Shown here piece by piece: positions 21,532-34,097 of a stretch of 64,000 bases of DNA. The DNA is from Adenanthera pavonina (taxonomy: Eukaryota; Streptophyta; Magnoliopsida; Fabales; Fabaceae): positions 18,320,501-18,384,500 of the forward strand of contig JAIVEN010000008.1 of the NCBI GenBank assembly GCA_026686845.1, in the 5' to 3' direction. The notes under the pieces were generated by a model. The model had not been told where the DNA came from, ran no database searches, and saw only the letters and a program-made list of their open reading frames with translations. Position numbers and translations under genes: made by a program. Position 1 is the first letter of the stretch; every line of letters starts with the position of its first letter.

Positions 21532-24500
21532 TTACAGTTCATTGGGATTTACCATGCCCAATTCTCTCCTGATTTTGCAATGTTTATCTTCTGATAGAGG
21601 CTTTGTCAAGATATCTGCAACTTGGTCCTCTGTTGGGATATACTCTAGTCTGATTTCTCCTTTCAAAACATGATCCCTTATGAAGTGGTGCCTAACTTCA
21701 ATATGTTTTGTCCTTGAATGCATGATAGGATTCTTTGTGATATTAATGGCACTTTGGTTGTCACACATGATTGGTATTTCCTTTATCTCAATCTCAAGAT
21801 CTTGAAGCTGTTGTTTCATCCAGATGATTTGGGCACAACAGCTTCCCGTAGCAACATACTCAGCCTCTACTGTGGATAAGGCTACACTATTCTGCTTCTT
21901 GCTAAACCATGAAATCAAGGCTCCTCCTAAAAATTGACAAGTTCTACTTGTGCTTTTTCTGTCAGTTTTGGATCCTGCAAAGTCAGCATCAGTGTATCCT
22001 TTGAGATCTTCTCCATTGCCCTTTGGATACCAAAGGCCCATCTGTGAAGTTCCAATAAGATATCTGAAGATATGTTTCACAGCAGTTGCATGGGTTTCCT
22101 TAGGACATGATTGGAATCTTGCACAAATACAGACACTAAACATGATGTCAGGTCTGCTGGTAGTTAGGTACAGTAGGGATCCAATCATTCTTCTGTATTG
22201 GGTTATGTCAAATATTTTCCCTTTTTCATCCATATCCAGTTTGGTTATAGTAGCCATAGGTGTTCCCAATGGCTTGGCATTTTCCATTCCAAACTTTTTT
22301 AGCAATTCCTTCAGATACTTGGATTGGTTGAGGAAGATACCATCATCACACTGCCTGATTTGCAGTCCAAGGAAGAAGTTGAGTTCACCCATCATGGACA
22401 TTTCGAATTCTCCCTGCTTTAACTTAGAAAAATTCTTGCAAAGAGAATCATTAGTAGCACCAAATATAATATCTTTAACATAGATTTGAACAATAAGTAA
22501 ATCTTTATTCTCTTTCTTAGTGAATAAAGTTGTATATACTTTTCCTCTGTTAAACCTCTTTTCATTTAGAAAATTACTCAATCTTTCATACCATGCTCTA
22601 GGAGTTTGCTTCAAACCATAAAAGGCTTTCTTCAGTTTATACACATGGTTTGGTTTTGTAGAATCCTCAAAACCTGGAGGTTGATCTACATAAACCTCTT
22701 CCATGACATATCCATTTAGAAAAGCACTCTTCACATCCATTTGATATAACAAAATATTTTTCATGCATGCATATGCTAATAGAATTCTAATTGCTTCTAA
22801 TCTAGCTACTGGAGCAAAGGTTTCTTCAAAATCAATACCTTTTTCTTGATTATATCCTTTAGCAACCAGTCTAGCTTTATTTCTGATTATTGATCCTGAT
22901 TCATCAAGTTTATTTCTAAAAACCCATTTGGTGCCAATGACAGGATGATTTTTGGGTCTAGGCACTAAATCCCAGACTTGATTTCTTTCAAACTGATTTA
23001 ATTCATCTTGCATAGCTAAAATCCAGTATTCATCAGTTAAGGCTTCCTCAGTACATTTAGGTTCAATTTGAGAGATGAAAGTATAATTAATCATTTGATC
23101 CCTTAACTGTTTTCTGGTTTTAACTCTCTCTTGAACGTTCCCTATCACTTGATCAACAGGATGATTCCTTTGATATCTCCAAGCTCTAGGGAGTTCTTGA
23201 GACATTTCTTCAATATTTTCATCTTCAAAATCTCTCTCCTGAATATCTTCTTCTATGTTAATAGATTCAGATATTTTTGGAGACTCAATTTTACCTTCAT
23301 CAGAAATATCTAACTTTTTAAAGTTTGAAACAAGATCATCCTCATCAATAGCATGTTTGGAAGCAGTTTCATTTTCAATAAAAACTACATGCACAGATTC
23401 TTCAACTAATTTAGACTTTTTCTTGAAAACTCTATATGCTTTACTCCTACTAGAATGGCCCAGAAATATACCTTTAACAAATTTGGCATCAAACTTATCC
23501 AGATTCTCCTTTCCATTGTTGTGAATGAAGCACTTACAGCCGAACACATGGAGATGTGAGAGATTTGGCTTTCTTCCTTTGTACAGCTCGTAAAGAGTCT
23601 TTCCAAGGATTGGTCTGATGTAGGCTCTATTTATGATGTAGCTTGTTGTATTCACTGCATCAGCCCAAAATACTTGAGAAAGTTCCTTTTCATTCAGCAT
23701 AGCTCTAGCCATCTCTCCAATTGTTCTGTTCTTCCTTTCTACTACTCCATTCTATTGTGGAGTTCTTGGGGCTGAGAAGTTGTGGTCAATTCCATGCTCA
23801 TTGCAATACTCCAGAAAGTATGAGTTCTCAAATTCTCCTCCATGATCTGACCTAATAGACACAATGGAAATACCTTTATCATTTTGTACTTTCTTGGCTA
23901 AGGTTATAAATGCACCAAAGGTATCACTTTTAGAGGAAAGAAACAATGTCCATGTAAATCTAGAGTAATCATCCACAATTACAAGCACATACAGATTTCC
24001 CCCAATGCTTTTTACTATAGATGGACCAATTAAATCCATATGCAGTAGTTCTAGTGGTCTAGTTGTGGTGACTACATTTTTGGGTTCAAAAGAAGATTTA
24101 GTTTTTTTTCCTCTTAAGCATGCATCACATTCTTTATCTTTTTCAAAAGCAATTTTTGGCAGGCCAGTGACTAACTCGTTTTTAACCAGTTTTGAAAGTT
24201 GATTCATGTTAACATGAGCTAATCTTCTATGCCATAACCAACTATCATTATCCTGACTAATCAAGCAAACAGAATCTAAGGGATGAAGTTCACCAAGATC
24301 AATAGTATAACAGTTACCATCCTTTTGAGCTTTGAGTATTACTTTATGATCACTTTTTCTGATGACTAGGCAGAATTTTGAGTCAAACAGTACCCAGTTT
24401 CCTTTATCACATGTTTGGCTCACACTCAGTAGATTGTGGTTGAGGCCAATCACAAACAGCACCTCTTCAATGGATGTTTCAGGATTCTTGCCCACAATGC

Positions 24501-26467
24501 CAATGCCAACTATTCTGCCATATTGATCACCTGCAAGGGTCACCTTTCCTCCTTTCTTGTCTCTAAGGGTGATGAACCTCTCCTTATCACCTGTCATGTG
24601 ACTTAAGCAGGCACTGTCCATATACCATTTATTATTCTTTCTAGCTTTGAGACAGACCTGCAAAACAAAGTTCATGTTTTCTTTTTAGGTACCCAAATCT
24701 GCTTAGGTCCTTTTCTGTCAGTAGTCTTTTCCTTAGATACAGATGTACCTTTGGGAATCCATTTAACCTTCCTGTCAAGTCCATTTTTATTTAAAGCACA
24801 TGAACTGGAAATATGTCCCTTCTTATTACAGAAGTGACAGGTGGTAAAAGGACTGCTGGATTGAGAAGCAGGAAGAAAACAATGCAGATAATTCTTTTGT
24901 TTTGCATGCCTTGGTTGATTATATGATTCAATGTGATATGACATATGATCTTTCTTTATATTACTATTAGCAGGCACAAAATGTCTCGTGTACACTTTCT
25001 GATTCTTCTTCTTAATTTTTTCTTTTACAGCACAAGGATTATAGCCAAGTCCAGCCTTTCCATGTGATATTCTTTGGCTTCCCATTAAAGCAAATAACAT
25101 ATCCTTACCTCTAGTAAGCCTAGACATGCTTTTCACTGGAAATTCATTAGTTTGCTTTAGTTCAATGCATGATTTACAGCAAACAGATTTAGTAATAGGT
25201 AGAGGAGCACTTTCAGAAGTGTTGCATTGAGATTCTAGTTTGTTAATCTTTTTCTTTGCTTGCTTCAATTCTTTAGCAACCTTAACAAACTCATCATGCA
25301 GCTCATGAAATGCATCCAGTAATTCGGAATAGGAAGGTTCAGATTCATATACCTCATCTTCTTGATCATTGCTGCATAGGATTTCAGCTTCTTAAAAGGC
25401 AAGTGCCATGAGACAGATGTTGACAATTTCATCTTCATCTTCTTCTTCTTCATCTGAGCTGTTACCCCATATTGATGAGATAAAAGCTCTTTTCTTCTTG
25501 CCTTTGTCTGCAGCTTTCTTTTCTTTTTCTTGCTTATTGAGAAATTGTGGACAATCCCATTTGATATGTCCCTGCTTTTTGCATTCATGGCAAGTGATAG
25601 GCTCTTTTGCTTCCCTCTTGCTATCTCCAGCTGCTCCTTTCTTAAAGATTTTCTTGTTTCTCCTTTTGCTGTAGAATCTTTGAAATTTTCTAAACATTAT
25701 AGCCAGAGTTTCTTCGTCAAGTTCCTCTCCATTGTCAGATTCTTCTTCTTTTTCCTTAGCAACTTTGAGAGCAAGACCTTTCTTCTTTCTGTCTTGTCCA
25801 GCCTCCTTGAGAGCCTTCATTTTTCCTTCATACTCTTCAAGGCTGCCAAAGAGAGCTATGATAAAGGCCATTGATTCTTCTCTGACTTCCTTTATTGCTG
25901 TTACTTTGGGTTGCCACTCCAGAGGAAGAGCTCTTAGGATCTTTCTTACCTTGTTTGAGTATACTCCTTTCCCAGGCTCTTTAGTTGATTCATAATAAGG
26001 GTAAATCTCTTCTGTAGCTCCTTTACATTCTCTCCTTCAGCCATTCTGAAGCTTTCATATTCTCCTATGCATGTATTTAGTTTTTTTTCCCTGACTCTAG
26101 TTGTTCCTTCATGAGCAATTTGTAAGGTGTCCCACATTTCCTTGGCAATGGAGTATTGGGAGACTCTGTAGAATTCGTCTTGATTCAAAGCATTGACCAA
26201 ACAGTGTTTTTCCTTGAAGTTCAGCAAGACTCTTCTTCTATCTTCCTCATACCATTCAGCTTCTGGTTTCTCTCTGTATTTTCCATCATCTTCTAGAGCC
26301 ATTGGGACAAAATCACCCTTCTGAATAACTGACCAGATGTCCAGATCAATTGATTGGAGATAGATTTGCATTCTTATCTTCCAATACCCATAGTGTTCTC
26401 CACTGAAGCCAGGTGGTCTATTTGTGTTGTTGCCTTCTGGTAATATGCTTTCTCTAAAGCCAGCCAT
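21532..26467 (-). pseudogene. Element A gag-pol polyprotein gene (copia type), disabled
   Basis: It starts MAGFRESILPEG at 26467 and ends GMVNPNEL at the TAA at 21532-21534, about 1645 codons. Visible in order: copia gag domain; zinc knuckle CHECKKQGHIKWDC (25551-25592); a second knuckle CHFCNKKGHISSSC (24798-24839); protease WYMDSAC (Asp at about 24618, with DSA in place of the usual DSG); integrase HHCC zinc site (from about 24231) and D,D..E core (IRSDHGGEF, NGVVERKN); RT with QMDVKSAFLNG but YVKD (22471-22482) in place of YVDD; RNase H (GYTDADFAGS, STVEAEYVA); and the VADILTKPLSE tail. Damage: a frameshift near 25975, TAA 25392-25394, a reading-frame change through ATGA at 24672-24675, TAG 23752-23754, and the lost RT catalytic Asp. 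It therefore cannot replicate on its own. Confidence 0.93.
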
Positions 26468-26506
26468 TTTAATTCTCAGACTGTATAATCCTTTGATTGG
26501 GAATCC

Positions 26507-26520
26507 GGGCTTTGATACCA
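26507..26520 (-). other. Element A primer-binding site (initiator Met tRNA)
   Basis: The minus strand reads TGGTATCAAAGCCC two bases after the 5' LTR end (CTAACA-AG-). It matches the 3' end of plant tRNA-iMet (TGGTATCAGAGC) with one change. Confidence 0.9.
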
Positions 26521-26522
26521 CT

Positions 26523-28183
26523 TGTTAGATTAGCTAGCTTCCCAAGAGGGGGGGTGAATTGGGAAGATTAAAAATTTTCTGCACAATATTAAGAAGGTGA
26601 AGAAAGCAATATATGATGATAAAATAGCGTATAAACAAATAACTGTAAATGTGACAGTATAGAGAACAAGACTCAAAAAATTTATCCTAGCTCGGTCTCT
26701 CCACTAGACCTACGTCTAGTCCCCAAGTCACCACTTGAGATTTTTCACTATTATGCAAGAATTCAGTGGGTTTCTTGCAAATGCCTCAGTACAAGGATGT
26801 TGCTCTGTTTCTAGAGCTTCACTCAATCATTCTATGCACTCTTACAAAGTGCTTCCCAATCCCTTGTGATATCCCCTCACAAGAAAATCTATCTTCCAGA
26901 TGAAGATAAGATTGTTTACAAAGAATAATCTCTCTTAAATAGAGTGAATATGAAAGTTTGAGTACAAATATTGAAGTGAGAGAGTAAGAAACTTTGAGTA
27001 GAAGATTTGGCAGAGTTTCAGTATATATAATGTTAAAATCGTTACCCACAACCTCAAATGATGTTATATTTATAGATTTAGGTCTCAAATATCCGTTAGA
27101 GACAAAATCTATCCGTTAGAGAAGTTATCCAACAGTTACTCTGAAAAACTATCTGTTAACCAACCGCATTTAATGCTTCTGACATATTGAAATTCGAATT
27201 TTGGTTGGTCAACAGACGAATTTCACAGAAACTGAAGGTTAACAGCTTCAACGTTGAATGCCCGAAGTTCGTCTATCATGAAGTGAAATTCGAACTTTGA
27301 TATTTGGAATATGTTTCTGTGTTGTGACATACGAATTTTCCAGTAGAAAGTTTTTCTGTTAAGTGTGAACAGTATTTTCAATTCGCTATAGTGGCTTCGA
27401 AATTCGAATTTTGGAACCCCAAAATTCATCTGTCCATAGCTGATTTACAAGGCTCAGTAGTTCATATAGTTCAAAATTTGAATTTTCAAAGCGCAAAGTT
27501 CGTCTGTCACAGAGACCTCTTTTCAGACTAACTTCAAAATTCGAATTTATAAATACTGTCATCCGTATGTCAACATATCATTCTAACAGACTCACAAGCT
27601 TAGTTTCTGAAATTTGAATTTTCATGTTCAAAGTTTGTCTGTCTGTGAGCAACTTTGAAATCCATTCTAAACTTGGTTTCAGATGAACTTTGACATAATT
27701 TCAGACGAATTTCTTTAGTTTTCATAAGTTTCATTTTGTCTGAAATTTGAATTTTCAAGGACCAAAGTTTGTCTATTGCTTAAAGCTCCTTTCAAACACA
27801 TATGAAAATTCAAATTTTCCTGAGCTAAAATTCGTCTGTCAGAGAACCATCTCCTTAGACTTATTCAGTTTAAATACGAAATTCGAATTTCCAAAGCCAA
27901 AGTTCGAATTTCCAAGATGACAGTTTAATAAAAACCTTTCAAACTTCGTCTGTTGGTGGGTGTTTTTCAAATATTCCATGATTTAACATAGAATCAAGGT
28001 TTTAAAACATCTTTTTAACAAATCAAAGTCTTTTACTCAAATAAAACACTACTAAACAACCTACATCTATTCTTGCACAGATTCTTCAGAATTTCTTCAC
28101 TTGAATTCTTTTGGGCACCTTTAATATCTTTATTCCAAGCTCTTGAGTGTTGGTTTGAAATCATCAAAACTCTGGATTCAACA
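26523..28183 (-). repeat. Element A 5' LTR
   Basis: 1661 bases, beginning on minus TGTTGAATCCAGAG and ending GCTAATCTAACA. It is collinear with the 3' LTR throughout. U3, about 27180-27960 in plus coordinates, carries roughly ten AAATTCGAATTT-type palindromes and about as many TTCGTCTGT/CAGACGAA motifs in alternation. Confidence 0.9.
27067..27074 (-). promoter_or_regulatory. TATA box of element A 5' LTR
   Basis: TATAAATA within CTATAAATATAA on minus. An equivalent box stands at the same place in the 3' LTR (16912-16919), in element C's LTR (TATAAAAA, 50515-50522) and in the solo LTR at 30708-32568 (32019-32026, plus). Transcription would start a few tens of bases downstream on minus. Confidence 0.6.
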
Positions 28184-28658
28184 TTTTGGATTATGAACAA
28201 GATCTTAGACCAATAATTCTTAGTACATTGAGTTGCCAATTAAACTTAAAGCTTTCGTGAACTAACAACTCTTTATTATGTACTAGAGGATTTACTAGTT
28301 AGATTATACCCCTTATAATTTTTGCTCTTAATGCAGTTTTGCACTTTAAATAGACATGCGCATACCTAGTATTCAATGAATGCATTAAAGATTTCAACAT
28401 AATCTCATAGAAGCAATCCCGCTTCACATCCATTTAGGTTATTTCATCAAGTGTATTTGTAATGAATATACCATCCATAAAAATTTTTTAGAGCTTTTGC
28501 TCAACCTCACCATTAATGCTTCTTAGAACTTTCTCTTACTATAAGAACGAACTAGAACTTTAGTGCTAGTAGAACTAACAGAGGACCTATTATTACCCAT
28601 ATGAACTTTTTTCATGGGATCTCTAATCACAAAGATTCGGTTAGCATCACTGTTAATT

Positions 28659-30382
28659 TCAAATTGGCCTAAGCCTCATTCCACTAAAATTTTTAATAAT
28701 TTGTTTCTTCCTTAAGGGTTTGGTCAGGGGATCAACCAGGTTAACTTTTGACATTACAAAATCAATTGATATAACTCTATCTTTCAGCAACTACCTTATA
28801 ATATTATGTCTCAATTGAATGTGTCAACTTTTACCATTATAGCTCTTATCTTAGCTGTAACCATTGTAGATTGACTATCACAATCAATAGGCACTGATGG
28901 TGTTGGTTTTTCGCCTAACAGAATATTTGCTAAGAAGTTTTTCAACCACTCCGCCTTAGTACTAGTAAGTTCCATAGCAATAAACTCAAAATTCGTTAAG
29001 GACCTTGCCATGATATTCTATTGAGCTGACTATCAGGTTACTGCACCATCACCAAGAATGAATACATAGCCACTAGTAGACTTGGTCTCATTTGAATCTG
29101 AGATCCAATTAGCATCACTGTATCCTTTTAATACATTGGGAAATCCACTATAAACTATACCATAATTCATGAAACCCCTCAAATATCTTATTAGTCTAAC
29201 CAAAGGTAGCCAATGTTCACCACCTGGATAGTGAGTATATTTGCTCAATCCACACATTGCATGTGTTATATCAAGATGGGTGAAGTTCATTAAATGGAAA
29301 AGACTTCCAATAATTTGCGCATATTTAGATTAAGCCACTGGTTCATCTTTATATTTTACTAATTGTGTGCTTATATCATAAGAGGTGCTCATAGGAGTAT
29401 CATCAATATGTCCAAACTTTTTAAGGATTTTTTCAACATAATGTTCTTGAGATAGTAAAATATCATCCCCACTGCTTATGATTTTAACACCTAATATCAC
29501 AATAGTTTCACCCACATCTTTCATATCAAACTTTGAAGTAAGAAAACTTTTAGTTTCACTCAACATTTGAGCTAGTACCAAATTTCAGCATGTCATCAAC
29601 ATATAAACAGATAATGACACAATCGTTATTCATAAGCTTTGTATATACACACATTTCCACTTCAATAATAGAAAAACCATCATTAATCAAAACTTGATCT
29701 AGTTTTTCATGCTATTGTTTAGGTCCTTGTTTCAAACCATATAATGATTTAACAATTTTACAAACTTTATTTTCTTGTACAAAAATAACACACCCTTCAG
29801 GTGGTACCATATAAACTTCTTCCTCTAAATCACTGTTTGAGAAAGCTGTTTTAACATTCATTTGATGAATAAACAATTTGTATATTGAAGCTAAAGCAAT
29901 TAAAATTCTAATAGAAGAAATTCTTGTTACAGGAGAAAAAATATCAAAATAATCAACATCTTGCTTTTGAGTAAAACCTTTGGTTACTAGCCTCACTTTA
30001 TATTTTTTAATAGATCCATTAGCATTATATTTCTTTTTAAAAATCTATTTGCAACCAATAGGTTTTGTTACTGGAGGCAAATCTACTAAAATCCAAGTTT
30101 TATTTTGATTAAGAGAATCAATTTCAACTTTAATCGTTTCTTTCCACAAATGACCATCAAAAGAAGAAACAACTTGAGCGAAACTTGAAGGTTCATCTTG
30201 TAACATATAAGTATAAAAATCATTTCCAAACAAAGCTTCTTTCCTTTCTCTTTTACTGCTCCTTAAAATTGCATCCAAAACTTCTCTTTCACTTTGTTCA
30301 AGTGATGAAGACACATTTTTTGACGATTAAGAAATATGCTGAATTTTTAAAGGAAAAATATGTTAAAAAACTCTGTATCTTT
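28659..30382 (-). pseudogene. Element B pol, C-terminal half (integrase tail, RT, RNase H)
   Basis: Read from 30382 down, it continues the integrase C-terminus after the solo LTR insertion. RT follows (KPIGCK, FTQKQDVDYFDIFSPV, HQMNVKTAFSN where QMD is usual, then SLYGLKQ and a YVDD-type motif). RNase H comes next (KGYSDANWISDS, STSGYVF, ELTSTKAEWLK) and a DPLTK-type tail ending near 28659. Multiple stops and frame changes split it into short open pieces (for example 29996-29712, 29581-29330, 29290-29033 and 29011-28811). The first catalytic Asp of RT is Asn here. It belongs to a different copia lineage from element A. Confidence 0.85.
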
Positions 30383-33300
30383 TGTTAGCAAGGCTGACTT
30401 CCCAAGAGGGGGGGTGAATTGGGAAGATTGCAATTTTTCTGCACAAAGTGAAATGGGTGAAGGTAGCACAGTGTAATGGAAGCAACGTATAAAACAGAGC
30501 AAGCTGAAAAGTGAAAACAAGGAGAGGAAGACTCAGTAATTTATCCTGGCTCGGTCTATCCACTTGACCTGCGTCCAGTCCCCAAGACAACTCTTGAGAC
30601 TTTTCACTATACAGCAAGAATTCAACGGGATTCTTGCTAATGCCATAGTACAATGAGTATGCTCTGTTTCTGGAGCTCTCTCAGTCTCTCTAAGCACTTC
30701 TACAATGTGTTGAAACAAGAGTTTTGATGATTCCAAACCAACATTTCAAAAGCTTGGATTGAAGATATCAAAGGAGATCAAAGCTGTCTAAAGTGAAGAT
30801 TTTCTGAGTATTTGCTATTAGATCTCTTGTAGAATCTTAGTTTTTTGTTATGATTGGGTAAAAGATTTTGATTTGAAGAAAAGATGTTTTCAAACTTTGA
30901 TTTTATGTTAAATCTCTAAATATTTGAAAAACACCCAAAAACAGACGAAGGTTGAAAGTTTAAACTAAACTGTCAAGTTGGAAATTCGAACTTTGCCTTT
31001 GGAAATTCGAATTTCGAGCTAAAACTGAATAAGTCTAAAGAGATGGCTCTCTGTCAGACGAATTTTGGTTGTTCAAAATTTGAATTTTCATCTAGTCTGA
31101 AAGAGGCCTTTTGGTAACAGACGAACTTCACACTTTCAAAATTTGAATTTCAAGTAAAATGAAGTTTGTAAAAACCAAAGAAATTCGTCTGAAACTATGA
31201 TAACGTGCATATGAAATCAAAATGAAATTGAGTTTGATAAATGCTCTCTGACAGATGAATTTTGAACTTCCACCATTCAAATTTTCATATAAGTCTGATA
31301 GATGCTTCTTTGCAACAGACGAACTTTGAGTCTTCAAAATTCAAATTTTGAACAAAACAAAAATTGAGAAAATAGAAGAAATTCGTCTGAAACTATGTTA
31401 AAGTTCATCTGAGATCAAGAATGATTTAAGTTTCAAAACTGCTCTCTGACAGACGAACTTTGAACATTAAAATTCGAATTTCAGAAGCTAAGTTCTTGAG
31501 TCTGTTGAAATGAAACATTGACATACGAATGATGTGAACTTGCAACATTCGAATGATGAAGTTAGTCTGAAAAGAGTCTCTCTGACAGACGAACTTTACT
31601 CTTCAACATTTGAATTTCGAAGAAAATGAACTACTGTGCCTCCTTTTCACGTACTGGGAATAGACGAATTTTGGTCTTCCAAAATTCGAATTTCGAGGGC
31701 ACTGTAGAAAATTAAAAACACTGTTCACACTTAACCGAAAAACTTTCATCTTGAAAATTCGTATGTCACAATGTGAAAATGTTTTGTAAGTTTCAAAATT
31801 TGAATTTCACTTCATGAACAGACAAACTTCGTGCTGTAACATTGGAAGCTTTAATCTTCGGTTCCTTCAAAATTCGTCTGTTGACCAACTAAAATTCGAA
31901 TTTCAGTATGTCAGAAACATTAAATGCGGTTGGTAAATGGATAGTTTTTCAGAGTAACCGTTGGATAACTTCCCCAACGGATAGATTTAGTCTCTAACGG
32001 ATATTTGAGACCTAAATCTATAAATAGAGCATCATTTGAAGTTGTGGGTAACGAATCAAACTTGTATATACCGAATTTCTGCTGAATCTTTTCTCAAAAG
32101 CTTTTACCCTCTCAACTTCTATACTTGTACTTAAACTTTCATATCTACTCTTTACAAGAGAGTTATTTCATTGTAATCAATCTACTCTTCATCTGGGAGA
32201 CAGATTTACTTGTGAGGGGTATTCACAAGGGGATTGGGAAGCACATAGTGAAAGTACTTGGAGAGTTTGGGAGAGCTCAGAAACAGAGCACACTCATGTA
32301 CTATGGCTTTAGCAAGAAGCCAACTAAAATTCTTGCTGTATAGTGGATAAATCTCAAGAGGTGTCTTGGGGAATGGATGTAGGTCAAGAGAATAGACCGA
32401 ACCAGGATAAATCACTAAGTTCTCTTCTCCTTATCTCTACTTTTCACCTTGCTCTGCTTTACGCATTGTTCTCATTATACTGTGATATCTTCACTTACTT
32501 CACTTTGTGCAGAAAAATTTCAAACTTCCCAATTCACCCCCCCTCTTGGGAAGTCAGCCTTGCTAACACAATGTGCTTCCCAATCCCCTTGTGATTTCCC
32601 CTCACAAGTAAATCTATCTTCCAGATGAAGAGTAGATTGTTTACAAAGATATAACTCTCTTGAATAGAGTAGATATGAAGGTTAAAGTACAGATATTGAA
32701 GTTGAGAGGTTAAAAGCTTTTGAGAAGAAGATTTGGCAGAAATTCGGTATATACAAGTTTGATTCATTACCCACAACTTCAAATGGTGTTATATTTATAG
32801 ATTTAGGTCTCAAATGTTCGTTAAAGACAAAAATCTATCCATTGGGGATGTTATCCAACGGTTACTCTGAAAAACTATTCGTTTACCAACCGCATTTAAT
32901 GTTTCTGACATACTGAAATTTGAATTTTGGTTGGTCAACAGACGAATTTTGAAGGAACCAAAGGTTAAAGCTTCCAACGTTGAAATACCGAAGTTCGTCT
33001 GTTCATGAAGCGAAATTCGAATTTTGAAACTCAGAAAATGTTTTCATGTTGTGACATATGAATTTTCAGAAGAAAGTTTTTCGGTTAAGTGTGAACAGTG
33101 TTTTCAATTTTCTACAGTGCCTTCAAAATTCGAATTTTGGAAGCCCAAAATTCGTTTGTCTGTAGAACGTTCAAGGAGGCACAGTAGTTCACTTTCTTCG
33201 AAATTCAAATTTTGAAGGAGTGAAGTTCGTCTGTCAGAGAGATTCTTTTCAGACTAACTCAATATTCGAAGTTACAAAACTCTGTCATTCGTATGTCAAC

Positions 33301-34097
33301 ATTTCATTCCAACAGACTCACAACCTTAGCTTCTGAAATTCGAGTTTTAATGTTCAAAGTTTGTCTGACAGAAAGCAGTTTTAAAACTTAAATTATTCTT
33401 GATCTCAGATGAACTTTAACATTGTTTCAGACAAACTTCTTCCATTTTCATAAGTTGTGTTTTGTCTGAAATTTGAATTTTGAAGACTCAAAGTTTGTTT
33501 GTTTCAAAGAAGCTTCTTTCAGACTTATATGAAAATTCGAATGTTGGAAAGCCAAAGTTCGTTTGTCAGATAGTATTTTTTAAGCTCAATTTCATCTTGA
33601 TTTAGATATACTTTAACATTATTTCAGACGAATTTCTTTGGTTTTCTCAAACTGCATTTTATCTGAAATTCGAATTTTGAAGATCTGAAGTTAGTCTGTC
33701 ACTAAAAGGCTTCTTTCAGACTTAGATGAAAATTCAAATTTAAAGAAGAAAATTCATCTAATAGAAAGACATCTCTTCAGACTTGTTCAGTTTTAGCTCG
33801 AAATTCAAATTTCCAAAGGCAAAGTTTGAATTTCCAACAATCCAGTTCAATATAAACTTTTCAAACTTCGTCTGTTGTTGGGTATTTTTCAAATATCTCA
33901 TAATCTAACATAAAATCAAGGTTTTAAAACGTTTTTCCATCAAATCAAAATCTTTTACCCATGTCAAAAGATCCTACAACTATCCTAGCAAAGATTGCTC
34001 AGATTATCTTCACTTGAGACACTTTGAGCTTCTTTGATATCTTCACTCCAAGCTCTTCAATATTGGTTTGGAATCATCAAAACTTCTTGATTCAACA
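30383..34097 (-). mobile_element. Outer solo LTR (Sirevirus-like), interrupted
   Basis: The ends are TGTTAGCAAGGC at 30383 and GATTCAACA at 34097, with perfect TCTTT duplications (30378-30382, 34098-34102). Without the inner insertion (30708-32573 including one TSD copy) it is 1849 bases. It resembles element A's LTR, including the CCCAAGAGGGGGGGTGAATTGGG end and the AAATTCGAATTT / TTCGTCTGT array, but is a distinct, longer subfamily. No internal domain or second LTR in the same orientation is present, so it is a solo LTR left by recombination. It interrupts element B's integrase tail. Confidence 0.9.
30708..32568 (+). mobile_element. Inner solo LTR nested in the outer one, opposite orientation
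   Basis: It starts TGTTGAAACAAGAG and ends CCTTGCTAACA, 1861 bases, with perfect CAATG duplications (30703-30707, 32569-32573). It is the same subfamily as the surrounding LTR but in plus orientation, with TATAAATA at 32019-32026. Its first roughly 1.5 kb and the right part of the outer LTR (32574-34097) form a long imperfect inverted repeat. Confidence 0.92.

Larger units (their letters stand above)
16370..28183 (-). mobile_element. Element A: complete Sirevirus-like Ty1/copia element
   Basis: An 11.8-kb insertion with LTRs at 16370-18028 and 26523-28183 and perfect 5-bp duplications TTTTG (16365-16369, 28184-28188). On minus the order is 5' LTR, PBS, gag, protease, integrase, RT, RNase H, a roughly 1-kb spacer, a long additional ORF, PPT and 3' LTR. 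The order INT before RT defines copia. The long gag with two zinc knuckles, long LTRs and extra 3' ORF place it with the SIRE/Maximus (Sirevirus) lineage. It sits in the 3' noncoding part of element B. By eye the two LTRs differ by several per cent, so the insertion is not recent. Coding regions carry several stops and frameshifts. Confidence 0.95.

Noticed and set aside
21950..22483. Plus-strand open frames opposite element A pol and aORF (also near 19188 and 61648)
   Set aside because: Mirror frames of conserved minus-strand coding sequence with no features of their own.
30383..32568. A single 3.7-kb full-length element with two LTRs
   Set aside because: The two LTR-like parts are in opposite orientation and the inner one has its own perfect TSD, so they are two nested solo LTRs.
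16370..34097. CRISPR-like array in the LTRs
   Set aside because: The repeated motifs are short, degenerate and unevenly spaced, and lie within LTR U3 of a plant retrotransposon.
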